This document shows, piece after piece, positions 54,175 through 61,841 of a stretch of 64,000 nucleotides of DNA; the first letter of the stretch is position 1, and every line of letters starts with the position of its first letter. Position numbers and translations under genes: made by a program. Source of the DNA: a virus. The notes beneath the pieces were generated by a model. That model made no database searches and was not told the DNA's origin. It saw nothing but the letters and a program-made list of their open reading frames with translations. The stretch lies in IMG/VR virus record IMGVR_UViG_3300034160_000027, positions 1 to 64,000 of that record; one strand, written 5' to 3'.

Positions 54175-56880
54175 ATGACATCTATCGCCACCGGGTTGGT
54201 CGCACGTGAGTATCAAAAGTTAGGCTGGGTGATGACTCCCTTTATACGGGGGACGAAAGGGCCAGTAAGAAGGAGCTGGGGCGTGAGGGAGAAGTGTGTG
54301 GTACCCGAGGACTGGGTTGGTAACTTCGGATTAGTGCACGGCTACAGCGGCACTTGCGCGATTGATATTGACAACATTGAGAAGGCGCGCGAGATACTAG
54401 ACATCGACGCACTGATGAGTGCACCTGATGCGGTGTGGATCATCGGCAATCCTGCGAATCATGCGAAACTGCTATACAGGCTGCCTTCACCAATGGTGAG
54501 TGTGAAGTGGCGTGAAGAGAACCGGGACGTACTGAATTTCAGGTGTATGCCCGCGGACATGGGTCTCGGGCCGCGGGGCTGTTCAGTGCAAGACGTGCTC
54601 CCTCCATCGTTGCACCCGGACACCGGGGGCCTCTACCAGTGGGGAGGGGCCGGGGACCATCGACAGCTACCCCTGATTCCGTTGAGCGTAGCGGCGCTGT
54701 GGGCTGAGAAGTTGCGGGTGGACAGGCCTGCGGATGGGGCGGGGAGGGGCGTGGTGGATCCGGAGGCCCGGCGGCTGGAGACCGACGTAGACGAGTTGAC
54801 GGCGGCACTGCGGGCCTTGGACCCGGATGTGGACCGGGAACTGTGGGTGCGGGTCGGGTTCGCCTTCCAGGCGGGGGGCGGCGAGTATGAGGACTGGGAC
54901 GCCTGGAGCGCGGGGGCGACGGAGGCAGGGAAATACGCGGGTCCTGACGACACGAGGAAGACGTGGGTCAGCTTCAAAGGCGACGGGGGTGTGGGGCCTG
55001 CCACGCTCTATGGTATGGCCCTGGCGGCTGGGTGGCGGCCGGCGATTCGGTGGGGGTTCGAGGATGCAGGACCAGCACCGCGGGTGGACTGCGGGGCGGG
55101 GGCGCCGGGGGGCGGAGGGGCCGAGGGTGGGACGGGCGCTCTTGGGCAGACAGTAACCGCGGCATCGAGAACCACGGATGAGAAAGCCGCCGACGCAGCG
55201 TTGATCGCGCAGCTATCCCGCGACGCAGAGGGGGCAGCTAACGTGGAGCGCGTGATCGGGGAGTTGTGCCGCGTTGCGCGTAGCATAGTCGAACTAGACT
55301 TGTTACAGAAAGTCGTTGCAGACCGTTCTGGCGTGTCGATCAAGACGATTCGTGACCAGTTTAGCGCAGAGCTAAAGCGCAATGAGAGGAAACCGGGAAG
55401 CGCAGTCAATCGCTATGCCGCAACGCTTGAGGGTAGGTTTGAAAGAATTAGCGGCATTCTGGCGAACGAGCCCGCGGCAGACCCCCGTGACTTTCCGAGC
55501 CTAGCGGGCAGGTACGTGTATATCCAAGATTGTGGCATGTTCTATGATCGGCTTCGATGCAAGTTGGTTAAACGCGAAGCATTGGACATGATGTACAGCC
55601 ACCTTAAATGGGATGTGTGCCGAAACGAGGCCGCTGCGGGCGAAGACGGTGAGTATGAGGTGGACGGGGACGGTGCGCCCCCTCCACCTTCTACGGCGCT
55701 TACTCTGTCTACCGTGAGCGCGAAGGTCGAGGGGATGGACTACTGGCCGGGCGTGCGTACCGCGGTATTCCAAGAAGAAGGTGTGCTGGTCCTTAACTCA
55801 TGGAAGGATGACGGACTGAAACCCGTAGAGGGAGATATAACGATGTGGCTAAACCACCTAGAATGGCTGGTTCCTGACCCGGCACAGAGGAAAATACTAC
55901 TACAGTGGATGGCGTTCTGTCTGAAACACCAAGACCAAAAAATCAACTATGGTGTACTCATGCTCGGTGTTCCCCGCACCGGCAAAGACTGGTTGATGTT
56001 GGCGCTGAAATTAGCGTTGGGTCGAACGAACACAGGGACTTTCGCGCCAGATAGGCTAGCCGAGCCGTATGAGGATTTCTTGGTAGGCAAGAAGCTAATC
56101 ATCCTAAATGAGCTTCACTTCAGCGGCATGTCACACTCTAAGCTGGAAAACAAGCTAAAGCCTTACTTGGCGGCCCCTCCAGAACGTCTATCTATGCGTC
56201 GTATAGGTATTGGAGATGCAGACCAGCGCAACATCGTGCAGTTGGTAGCCTTCACCAACTACCGGGCAGCTATGACACTGGCCACTAGCGCCGAGCGATG
56301 GTTCTGCGTAGACACTGCCCCTGAAGAAGCGAAGGACGTTGACTATTACACTAGGGCATACAATTGGATGCTCCATGAAGGGGGCGCAGCATCAGTGGCA
56401 TTCCATCTACTGAACAAGGTGGACTTGTCAGACTTCTGCCACACGTCGTCGGCCCCAACAACTGCGTGGCGTGAGACGCTAGAGGCGATGTCCGCTGGCA
56501 CCGACGCGTTGACGAGTTCCGTTAGCGAGATGATCGAGGATCAGGCTGGGCCGTTCTACCGGGACTTGGTGCGGATTCAAGACGTGGTGAACAGCCTGCG
56601 GCACATGTTAGCCGGACAAGATGTGAGGGTGAACAGTTCCACGGTGCGGCGGGCGCTGGTGTCGTGTAGCTGCGTCCAGTCAAAAGAAATTTCTCTGCGC
56701 GTCAAATCCGACGACGAAAAAGAGAAAGTAAAAAAGATTCAGTTGTGGGCTGTGCGTGACGTGAAAAAATGGGCTGGAGAAAAGAAAAATTCTGTATGGA
56801 TAGAAAAATTTGAGCAGGAAAACGGAATAAAAATTTCCGCGCAAGCTGCGGTTAGCAACGTGGTTCCTTTCCCACGGTAA
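54175..56880 (+). CDS. Primase-polymerase/helicase fusion
   Basis: 901 aa. Order: Prim-Pol (AEP-type) domain ~1-180 with CAIDIDN (metal-binding Asp pair) and SLHPDTGG-like strand; PriCT-2-like segment ~205-285 (YEDWDAWSAGA...TWVSFKGDGGVGPATLYGMA); linker; SF3/D5-type ATPase with GVPRTGKDW (Walker A, ~598-606), KKLIILNEL (Walker B, ~637-645) and a FTNYRAA sensor. It unwinds and primes replication. The last ~60 codons are unusually A-rich and Lys-rich. Followed by a terminator and a repeat-rich putative origin. Confidence 0.9.
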   Translation: MTSIATGLVAREYQKLGWVMTPFIRGTKGPVRRSWGVREKCVVPEDWVGNFGLVHGYSGTCAIDIDNIEKAREILDIDALMSAPDAVWIIGNPANHAKLLYRLPSPMVSVKWREENRDVLNFRCMPADMGLGPRGCSVQDVLPPSLHPDTGGLYQWGGAGDHRQLPLIPLSVAALWAEKLRVDRPADGAGRGVVDPEARRLETDVDELTAALRALDPDVDRELWVRVGFAFQAGGGEYEDWDAWSAGATEAGKYAGPDDTRKTWVSFKGDGGVGPATLYGMALAAGWRPAIRWGFEDAGPAPRVDCGAGAPGGGGAEGGTGALGQTVTAASRTTDEKAADAALIAQLSRDAEGAANVERVIGELCRVARSIVELDLLQKVVADRSGVSIKTIRDQFSAELKRNERKPGSAVNRYAATLEGRFERISGILANEPAADPRDFPSLAGRYVYIQDCGMFYDRLRCKLVKREALDMMYSHLKWDVCRNEAAAGEDGEYEVDGDGAPPPPSTALTLSTVSAKVEGMDYWPGVRTAVFQEEGVLVLNSWKDDGLKPVEGDITMWLNHLEWLVPDPAQRKILLQWMAFCLKHQDQKINYGVLMLGVPRTGKDWLMLALKLALGRTNTGTFAPDRLAEPYEDFLVGKKLIILNELHFSGMSHSKLENKLKPYLAAPPERLSMRRIGIGDADQRNIVQLVAFTNYRAAMTLATSAERWFCVDTAPEEAKDVDYYTRAYNWMLHEGGAASVAFHLLNKVDLSDFCHTSSAPTTAWRETLEAMSAGTDALTSSVSEMIEDQAGPFYRDLVRIQDVVNSLRHMLAGQDVRVNSSTVRRALVSCSCVQSKEISLRVKSDDEKEKVKKIQLWAVRDVKKWAGEKKNSVWIEKFEQENGIKISAQAAVSNVVPFPR

Positions 56881-56905
56881 CTTCACCAGCAAGGTTTGCG
56901 AAAAG

Positions 56906-56925
56906 CGGGCTTCGGCCCGTTTTTT
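56906..56925 (+). terminator. Rho-independent terminator after primase-helicase
   Basis: CGGGC-TTCG-GCCCG stem-loop followed by seven T, 25 nt after the stop. Confidence 0.92.
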
Positions 56926-56939
56926 ATTGCCTGTGAAAT

Positions 56940-57320
56940 CAAGTAGTTACTCCGTGTAGAGGAGGTCGAAAACTTGTAGAGGTCTCTGTAGAGGTACACG
57001 AAACGATCCTCTACATTTTTAAGTCCTTGTTTGGCTTCTCTTTTATTTCTTATTTTATAGTATGTAGAGGGTAGAGAACAGTATCTCATTGGACCAGTCT
57101 GCTGGAAAACAACAATACACACAAAAAGTAGTTTATTAAGAAAAGTTTTATTTGGCCTCGCGCGCATGCGCGTGCGCGCACGCGTAAGGGTACCGGGGCA
57201 GCGCCTCTACGCTCTACAATCGGGAAAAACTTGAATGGGGTCAGCGGGTTGGGTGTTGTAGAGGCGTCTAAAAGAGGGCTCTACAGAGGCTCTACAAGCC
57301 CTTGGAGGGCTCTACATCGT
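56940..57320. other. Putative replication origin with TGTAGAGG iterons
   Basis: Gene-free ~380 nt. TGTAGAGG occurs directly at 56955, 56975, 56987, 57063 and 57257 and inverted (CCTCTACA) at 57008 and in related CTCTAC forms up to ~57315. Between them is an A/T-rich tract (TTTTATTTCTTATTTTATAG, 57038-57060) and a CG alternating run. Iterons plus an AT-rich region right after the primase gene fit an origin. Confidence 0.6.
57159..57186. repeat. 28-nt alternating purine-pyrimidine run
   Basis: CGCGCGCATGCGCGTGCGCG followed by CACGCGTA: strict alternation with mostly CG steps, a classical Z-DNA-prone sequence inside the putative origin region. Confidence 0.8.
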
Positions 57321-57501
57321 TGATTCGGTTAAAGTTCCTTCCTCTACCGAGTGTGCAGCGTGGCGGGGAGCCACGGCACGAGCCAACCCTACTCCTGACG
57401 GTTGGCCACGTCAATAGCTGGAGGTTGACCCGTGTGCGGGGTCGGCGTAGGATGGTCCTTACGTTGTTGGGTTGGCCCCCTCTGCGTATAAGCACCTAAA
57501 G

Positions 57502-57596
57502 ACCTCTTCGGAGTCGAACCAGGCACGCGTGTCTAGTTTGGTGCTTGCCAAACATGCGTGTTCCGCCCTAGCCAGGCGGTTCGACTCCTAAGAGGT
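57502..57596. repeat. Long inverted repeat with tRNA-like arms
   Basis: Arms ACCTCTT-C-GGAGTCGAACC (57502-57520) and GGTTCGACTCC-T-AAGAGGT (57578-57596) pair over 18 of 19 positions. The 57-nt inside has two further hairpins (GTTTGG/CCAAAC; CCGCC-CTAGCCA-GGCGG). GGTTCGACTCC looks like a tRNA T-arm, but the 5-bp T stem does not form, so no tRNA is called. Followed by T7 directly before the HNH start, so it may act as a terminator or homing site. Confidence 0.6.
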
Positions 57597-57602
57597 TTTT
57601 TT

Positions 57603-58227
57603 ATGGCTACCGCAAAAGAACAGAGAATTGATCCTGCATTACTTCGTGTTATGTTCAGCTACGATGCGGAGACTGGCACTTTAACCTGGTTGGTAAGGCT
57701 TTCTAGCCACTACGCTCGGCGCGGCCACGAGAGACCGATGAGTCGAGCGCACGTAGGTAGAGTAGCGGGGTCTTTGTTACCCAACGGATACATGAATATC
57801 TCCGTGAAGGGGGAACGGCTTATGGTGCACAGGGTCGTGTGGGCTTGGTGTTACGGTGCGTGGCCCGCGGGACAGGTGGACCACATAAACCACGTAAGGA
57901 GTGACAATCGCATAGTTAACCTGAGAGACGTGAGCGCATCCGAGAATCAGAGGAACGCGTCTAAGCGTTCGGGCAACCTCAGCGGGGTAGTTGGAGTTAG
58001 CTTTGACAATCAAAAAAAGGATATGGGTAGCGCAGGCTACGGAAGGAAGTAGGACTATTCGTTTAGGGTCTTCTAAGACGTTTGAAGATGCGGTAGCGAT
58101 GCGTAAGAAGTACGAAGAAGGTAAAGGTTTCCACGAGAACCATGGGAACCCTCCTTCCGTGAAATACTGGGATGGTAAAACCGCTAGTTCTTATGCCGAG
58201 TTTAAGCGAGAAAACCTACTGTGGTAG
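57603..58227 (+). pseudogene. HNH homing endonuclease, frameshifted at A7
   Basis: ATG 57603 starts MATAKEQRIDPALLRVMFSY. YDAETGTLTWLVR, MVHRVVWAWCYG, QVDHINHVRSDNRIVNLRDV (HNH core) and NLSGVVGVSFDNQKK follow, then a frameshift at an A7 run (58012-58018). The first frame stops at 58052; the +1 frame continues RIWVAQATEGSRTIRLGSSK...FHENHG...YAEFKRENLLW to 58227. With A6 it would be a complete ~208-residue HNH/AP2-type enzyme related to 14871-15419. Confidence 0.8.
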
Positions 58228-58231
58228 CTAC

Positions 58232-58360
58232 TCGGTTGAACGCGCCCTTCACGCCATCTTCGACACCCGCCGCACGTCAGGTGAGTGGTTCGACATCACC
58301 GAGCACGATGCCTCGTGCGTCCTCAACCCGCTGTTTCGCCAAGAGCACGGGATTGTGTAG
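58232..58360 (+). pseudogene. C-terminal fragment of a GIY-YIG-type nuclease
   Basis: Frame reads SVERALHAIFDTRRTSGEWF then DITEHDASCVLNPLF. A LH-FD-R-GEWF end is typical of GIY-YIG/T5orf172 nuclease domains; the catalytic GIY and Arg regions are absent. It begins exactly where the HNH reading frame ends, suggesting the HNH element inserted into or replaced an older nuclease gene. Confidence 0.45.
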
Positions 58361-58421
58361 CTACCGTCTATCCGCCATATCATACCGTCTATCGTTTGTT
58401 TGTACCGCTGCGTTCAGGACT

Positions 58422-58455
58422 CGTATATCATCACTCCACGTTAAACAACCAACGA
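58422..58455 (+). repeat. 34-nt promoter/leader repeat, copy 1
   Basis: CGTATATCATCACTCCACGT then TAAACAACCAACGA; matches 58693-58726 at 32 of 34 positions. Contains a TATATC -10-like box and a leader just upstream of the gene at 58460. Confidence 0.75.
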
Positions 58456-58459
58456 AAAC

Positions 58460-58687
58460 ATGATGACTGGTACAGCCACAAGAAACGTTCCCGCACGCAC
58501 AGTGCTCAGGGCACCGTATTCTTGGTTCCCTGTAGGAACAGAGTTCGTGGTAAACAAAGACCCACGATACTACGTGGAAGTGACACCTGACGGCGGGGGC
58601 GACGTACCTCCGGTGCTTGAAGCCATCCGGTTGCTTGCCGCAGGTGTTCTTGTGGATTCTACCGCGCGGGGCCGTGCTCCGGCGTAA
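58460..58687 (+). CDS. Hypothetical protein (75 aa)
   Basis: 75 aa, N-terminal MMTGTATRNVPARTVLRAPY, then WFPVGTEFVVNKDPRYY, a small beta fold. Preceded by the first copy of the leader repeat. Unrecognised. Confidence 0.62.
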   Translation: MMTGTATRNVPARTVLRAPYSWFPVGTEFVVNKDPRYYVEVTPDGGGDVPPVLEAIRLLAAGVLVDSTARGRAPA

Positions 58688-58692
58688 AGGCC

Positions 58693-58726
58693 CGTATACC
58701 ATCACTTCACGTTAAACAACCAACGA
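58693..58726 (+). repeat. 34-nt promoter/leader repeat, copy 2
   Basis: CGTATACCATCACTTCACGT then TAAACAACCAACGA, upstream of the gene at 58734. Shared leader suggests the two genes are co-regulated. Confidence 0.75.
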
Positions 58727-58733
58727 GGCTACG

Positions 58734-59177
58734 ATGATCGAGACACTTTCTTTCGAGCGTAGTAACACGTCCCGCGTGGAGTGCTCCTGCGGAAAATCTT
58801 GCACCCTTTGGTTCAACCCGCGAGAACAGAAGTACATTGCTCTTGGGTGGGTGTTCTCCGCGCGCGGGTGGACCTGCGGCCAGTCCGGCCACACGCAGAG
58901 GCTCCTGCGCGATACCCCTGACCCCGACAGCCAGTACTACCCTAAGCTCTTTCGCGTAGGGTCTATCATGAGCACAACCCGTGAAGTAAAGACTGTTGAA
59001 ACCGACCCCAACCATGCAGTCATCGGCAAGGTGTTCCACGCGTGGGACGGCAAGGACTACCTCTGCGACTCGTGGGATGAGAACATGGGGTTCTGGATGA
59101 CCGATGTTTCTGACCCAACGAACCGCAAGAACGTTTCAGAACGTGCTATCGGCGCCACGTTTCATTTCAAACGCTAA
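58734..59177 (+). CDS. Hypothetical protein (147 aa)
   Basis: 147 aa. N-terminal half has CSCGKSCTLW and WTCGQSG zinc-type pairs; C-terminal half from MSTTREVKTVETDP (an internal ATG at 58968) forms VFHAWDGKDYLCDSWDENMG. Could be a fusion of two small proteins. GAGG ribosome binding site. Unknown function. Confidence 0.62.
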   Translation: MIETLSFERSNTSRVECSCGKSCTLWFNPREQKYIALGWVFSARGWTCGQSGHTQRLLRDTPDPDSQYYPKLFRVGSIMSTTREVKTVETDPNHAVIGKVFHAWDGKDYLCDSWDENMGFWMTDVSDPTNRKNVSERAIGATFHFKR

Positions 59178-59200
59178 ATTTCCGCAGAGGTTCTATTATC

Positions 59201-59755
59201 ATGGTAGCAATTGAAACAAACGAAACCGGGGTCACCGTCACCGCGCCCTACAACTCTGGGTTCATTGACGGAGCGCGCAAACTCGGAGGCAAGTGGAATC
59301 CACCCTCATGGGTGTTTGATACCCGTGACGAGGTACGCGTGCGTGCATTATACTATGACTGGTACGGAACGTGGGACGATCTCTGCACGCTGCGTATAAC
59401 GTGGTCAGAGGCTAGTAGTGTCGCGCAAGGGCCAGTCAGCGTTCATGGGCGTGATATCGCTAAAGCGTTTGGCCGCGATAGTGGCGCAAAACTGGCGGCA
59501 GGCGTCGTTGTGCTCGCGGGGGGCTTCTCATCCGGTGGAAGCGTGAAGAACTGGGTTACGCGGGTCTCGGCAGGCACCGTGGTTTCGGTACGTGACTTCC
59601 CGGGGCACGTGGCGCGCGCACTGGCTTCAGACCAGCCCGCAGAAAAGAGGGTATACGCTATTGAGGATGAAGGGGTTGACCGGGCGGCTTTGACCGCTGA
59701 GCGCGAACGCCTGGTAGCGCGGATCGCTGAAATTGACGCGGCGCTAGCGATATGA
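59201..59755 (+). CDS. HARP-like phage DNA-binding protein
   Basis: 184 aa. VTVTAPYNSGFIDGARKLGG then KWNPPSWVFDTRDEVRVRAL resembles the HARP-type beta module of annealing helicases and of plasmid/phage proteins. The C-terminal helix (ALTAERERLVARIAEIDAAL) is a coiled coil. A DNA-binding or annealing helper role near the origin is plausible but inferred. Confidence 0.65.
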   Translation: MVAIETNETGVTVTAPYNSGFIDGARKLGGKWNPPSWVFDTRDEVRVRALYYDWYGTWDDLCTLRITWSEASSVAQGPVSVHGRDIAKAFGRDSGAKLAAGVVVLAGGFSSGGSVKNWVTRVSAGTVVSVRDFPGHVARALASDQPAEKRVYAIEDEGVDRAALTAERERLVARIAEIDAALAI

Positions 59756-59982
59756 ACGCCATCGGCTACGCACTGATCGCCTGCGGCCCGGGCACGCAGT
59801 TAGCCGTTGTCTATCGTGGCCCACGTGGGGGATTGCTGAAGCGCGCGATGGACGCGAAGACGAGGCGTTGGACGCAGAAGTCACCGCGGTCTGTGCTTGA
59901 TTGTTGCATTGTGCACTGGTGGACCACGAGCCCGGAGTACGCTGATGTGATTGCAGCGAAGAGGAGGTACCTCGATGGCTAG
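59752..59982 (+). CDS. Hypothetical protein (76 aa)
   Basis: 76 aa, basic (LKRAMDAKTRRWTQKSPRSV), ATGA-coupled to the upstream gene. Unrecognised. Confidence 0.6.
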   Translation: MNAIGYALIACGPGTQLAVVYRGPRGGLLKRAMDAKTRRWTQKSPRSVLDCCIVHWWTTSPEYADVIAAKRRYLDG

Positions 59983-60238
59983 GCTTGCGTGCCTTTGTGG
60001 GAGCGTCCTTTCAGACAGTACCGTGCCTAATGAAATGGTGGGCGTGCTAATAAAGGACCAAGACGTTGACCTGGATTGTTGCGCAGCGGACGTAGGGCGC
60101 ATAGTTTGGGAGTGCAATGCGTGCGGTAGGTTAGCGATAAGTTATCCTGCGAAGCACGGGATAGACGTTAAGTGGTATGTGCCTGAAGATGGGGTGCCGG
60201 GGTTGCTGATGGCCTTTAGCGTAGACTCGGAGGAATAG
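59975..60238 (+). CDS. Zn-ribbon hypothetical protein
   Basis: 87 aa from ATG 59975 (GAGGAGG site). MARLACLCGSVLSDSTVPNE and VWECNACGRLAISYP provide CxC and CxxC for a zinc ribbon. Overlaps the previous gene by 8 nt. Confidence 0.65.
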   Translation: MARLACLCGSVLSDSTVPNEMVGVLIKDQDVDLDCCAADVGRIVWECNACGRLAISYPAKHGIDVKWYVPEDGVPGLLMAFSVDSEE

Positions 60239-60240
60239 TT

Positions 60241-60477
60241 GTGAGCGCCTTCGCCAGAGGTCTATTACAAGACTCCCGAAACGAGGCTAAGCGTTCGGGC
60301 GTTAAGGTGCCGCCGGGGCTGCACGCGCACATGGACTGTAACGGGGTAAACCCGTGGGCCGAAGTGCGGGACCGTAACGGAAACATAGTGTGGAAGGGTT
60401 CGGCTTCCGACGCATGGGAGGCCAGGTCGAACGCGATTGACGCTTTGATTGAGGACTCGGGGCGTGCTACGCCATGA
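60241..60477 (+). CDS. Hypothetical protein (78 aa)
   Basis: 78 aa, GTG start with GGAGG upstream. Contains PWAEVRDRNGNIVWKGSASD and a helix, like a small phage DUF with a two-strand hairpin. ATGA-coupled to the HNH gene. Confidence 0.6.
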   Translation: MSAFARGLLQDSRNEAKRSGVKVPPGLHAHMDCNGVNPWAEVRDRNGNIVWKGSASDAWEARSNAIDALIEDSGRATP

Positions 60478-60782
60478 GCGATCCTAACATCTACAGAACG
60501 CCAGAATGGCAAGCCATCAGGGCTCGTGTGCTTCGTGAGCAACCAATCTGCGCTGCGTGCCGCATGGCTAAGTCCTCAAGAGTAGATCACGTCAAGGCGC
60601 ACAAGGGCGACCGCACGCTGTTCTTGGACAGGAAGAATCTGCAAGGGTTGTGCGAGTCCTGTCATAATTCAAAGTCGGCTTCACGGGATGGTGGTTGGGG
60701 TCGTAAACCATCTGAGCGGCCTTTGAAGGGCGTGGATGCGAAGGGCAATCCTACTGATGTAAATCATCCTTGGAACAAGTAG
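60474..60782 (+). CDS. HNH nuclease (McrA type)
   Basis: 102 aa. QPICAACRMAKSSRVDHVKA then LQGLCESCHNSK: CxxC, VDH, LC-SCHN, the compact HNH found near phage terminase genes. Such nucleases support DNA packaging with terminase in HK97-like phages; terminase itself is not in this window. Distinct from the homing HNH family at 14.9 and 57.6 kb. Confidence 0.88.
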   Translation: MSDPNIYRTPEWQAIRARVLREQPICAACRMAKSSRVDHVKAHKGDRTLFLDRKNLQGLCESCHNSKSASRDGGWGRKPSERPLKGVDAKGNPTDVNHPWNK

Positions 60783-60784
60783 TC

Positions 60785-60976
60785 ATGTTCGTACAAGAAA
60801 ACGGTGTAACGAAGAAGTTCTGCGCAGACTGCGAGCACAACGTCAGAAATCGGTGTCAGTCTGCCAACGTAATCCGTGGGCACAATAACTCGCGTTTGTT
60901 AACGACGGCCCGGGCGGTAGGTGTGTGCCAGGGAGTGTTTAAGAGCGTGCGTCACGCGGGCACAGACCGCGAGTAG
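60785..60976 (+). CDS. Small Cys-rich protein
   Basis: 63 aa from ATG 60785. FCADCEHNVRNRCQSANVIR and a later Cys form a zinc-knuckle pattern seen in a short phage family. Three nt after the HNH gene. Confidence 0.6.
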   Translation: MFVQENGVTKKFCADCEHNVRNRCQSANVIRGHNNSRLLTTARAVGVCQGVFKSVRHAGTDRE

Positions 60977-61179
60977 CCGTCTATCGCGGGGGAGTTGCTT
61001 TATACATAGGTTCGTCTAAGGTGTTCGAGGAAGCCGTGGCGATGCGTAAGAAGTATGAAGAAGAAAATGGATTTCACGAGAACCACGGAGATGAGTTAGA
61101 AGAGCGGTATTGGAATCATGGTAATGGCTCTTACGCGGAATATAAAAGAGAGAAGATTCTGGCTTCGCTTTTCGATTAA
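60973..61179 (+). pseudogene. C-terminal fragment of an HNH homing endonuclease
   Basis: Overlapping frame reads VAVYRGGVALYIGSSKVFEE then AVAMRKKYEEENGFHENHG and YAEYKREKIL to a TAA at 61177. It matches the C-terminal third of 57603-58227 (GSSKTFEDAVAMRKKYEEGK, FHENHG). The N-terminal two thirds with the HNH core are absent. Confidence 0.75.
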
Positions 61180-61186
61180 CCACACT

Positions 61187-61256
61187 AGAAATTTTTGGTA
61201 GCTCATGTCTATAAGGGAAATTTTGGTAGCGACCCTCTATTAGAAATTTTTGGTAG
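61187..61256 (+). repeat. Three copies of AGAAATTTTTGGTAG
   Basis: Near-identical 13-15-mers at 61187-61201, 61216-61229 (one T shorter) and 61242-61256, spaced ~27 nt. A/T-rich iteron-like cluster in a gene-free region. Confidence 0.75.
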
Positions 61257-61279
61257 TGGTCGTCTATCTAACCATTACA

Positions 61280-61400
61280 CGTGCCCGTGCGCCCGCCTGC
61301 GCGTGCCCGTGCGCCCGCCTGCGCGTGCCCGTGCGCCCGCCTGCGCGTGCCCGTGCGCCCGCATCCATGCGCCCGCCTGCGCGTGCCCGTGTGCCCGCGC
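61280..61400. repeat. 22-bp GC-rich minisatellite
   Basis: About five units of GCGCCCGCCTGCGCGTGCCC-GT with one degenerate unit (GCATCCAT). The period is not a multiple of three and the region has no credible gene. Confidence 0.85.
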
Positions 61401-61475
61401 GAATAGCATTTTTCGTGCCTGAAATGTTGGATACTCGGAAAACCGCCGGGTTTTTCCAGGATCGGCACGCTTGAC

Positions 61476-61682
61476 CCTGGCGAGCGGCTACAGGTCCGCG
61501 AGGATCGAGACCGAGGCCATCGGCACGCCGGGCCCTGGCGAGCGGCTACAGGTCCGCGAGGATCGAGACCGAGGCCATCGGCACGCCGGACCCTGGCGAG
61601 CGGCTACAGGTCCGCGAGGATCGAGACCGAGGCCATCGGCACGCCGGACCCTGGCGAGCGGCTACAGGTCCGCGAGGATCGG
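61476..61682. repeat. 58-bp minisatellite, ~3.6 copies
   Basis: Units start at 61476, 61534, 61592 and 61650 (CCTGGCGAGCGGCTACAGGT...). The period of 58 breaks all reading frames, so open frames through it are not genes. ~650 nt around (61180-61841) holds repeats and no gene. Confidence 0.93.
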
Positions 61683-61841
61683 CCGCCGCTTGCGCGCGCT
61701 TCTTATACGCTCGATACCCGTTTGCCGTTTATCTGGCAAAAGCTACCGTTCGTCTCAAGTCGAGTGCAAGCTAGTCCGTGAGTGCCTACATTGCATCCAA
61801 GGCGAAGCGATACCCGCGACGCACCTTGAGAGACGAAGGAA

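Noticed and set aside
56883-57167. Minus-strand ORF in the origin region
   Set aside because: Coincides with the terminator and iterons, has biased composition and no ribosome binding site.
57302-57499. Short ORFs on both strands between the iterons and the inverted repeat
   Set aside because: Low-quality composition and no initiation signals; I see no gene in 57320-57500.
57502-57596. tRNA gene on either strand
   Set aside because: T-arm-like GGTTCGACTCC and a 7-bp acceptor-like stem are present, but the T stem has only two or three pairs, no D-arm fits, and the anticodon-like hairpin has a 6-nt loop. Reported as an inverted repeat instead.
61280-61682. CRISPR array
   Set aside because: Repeats are contiguous tandem units without unique spacers.
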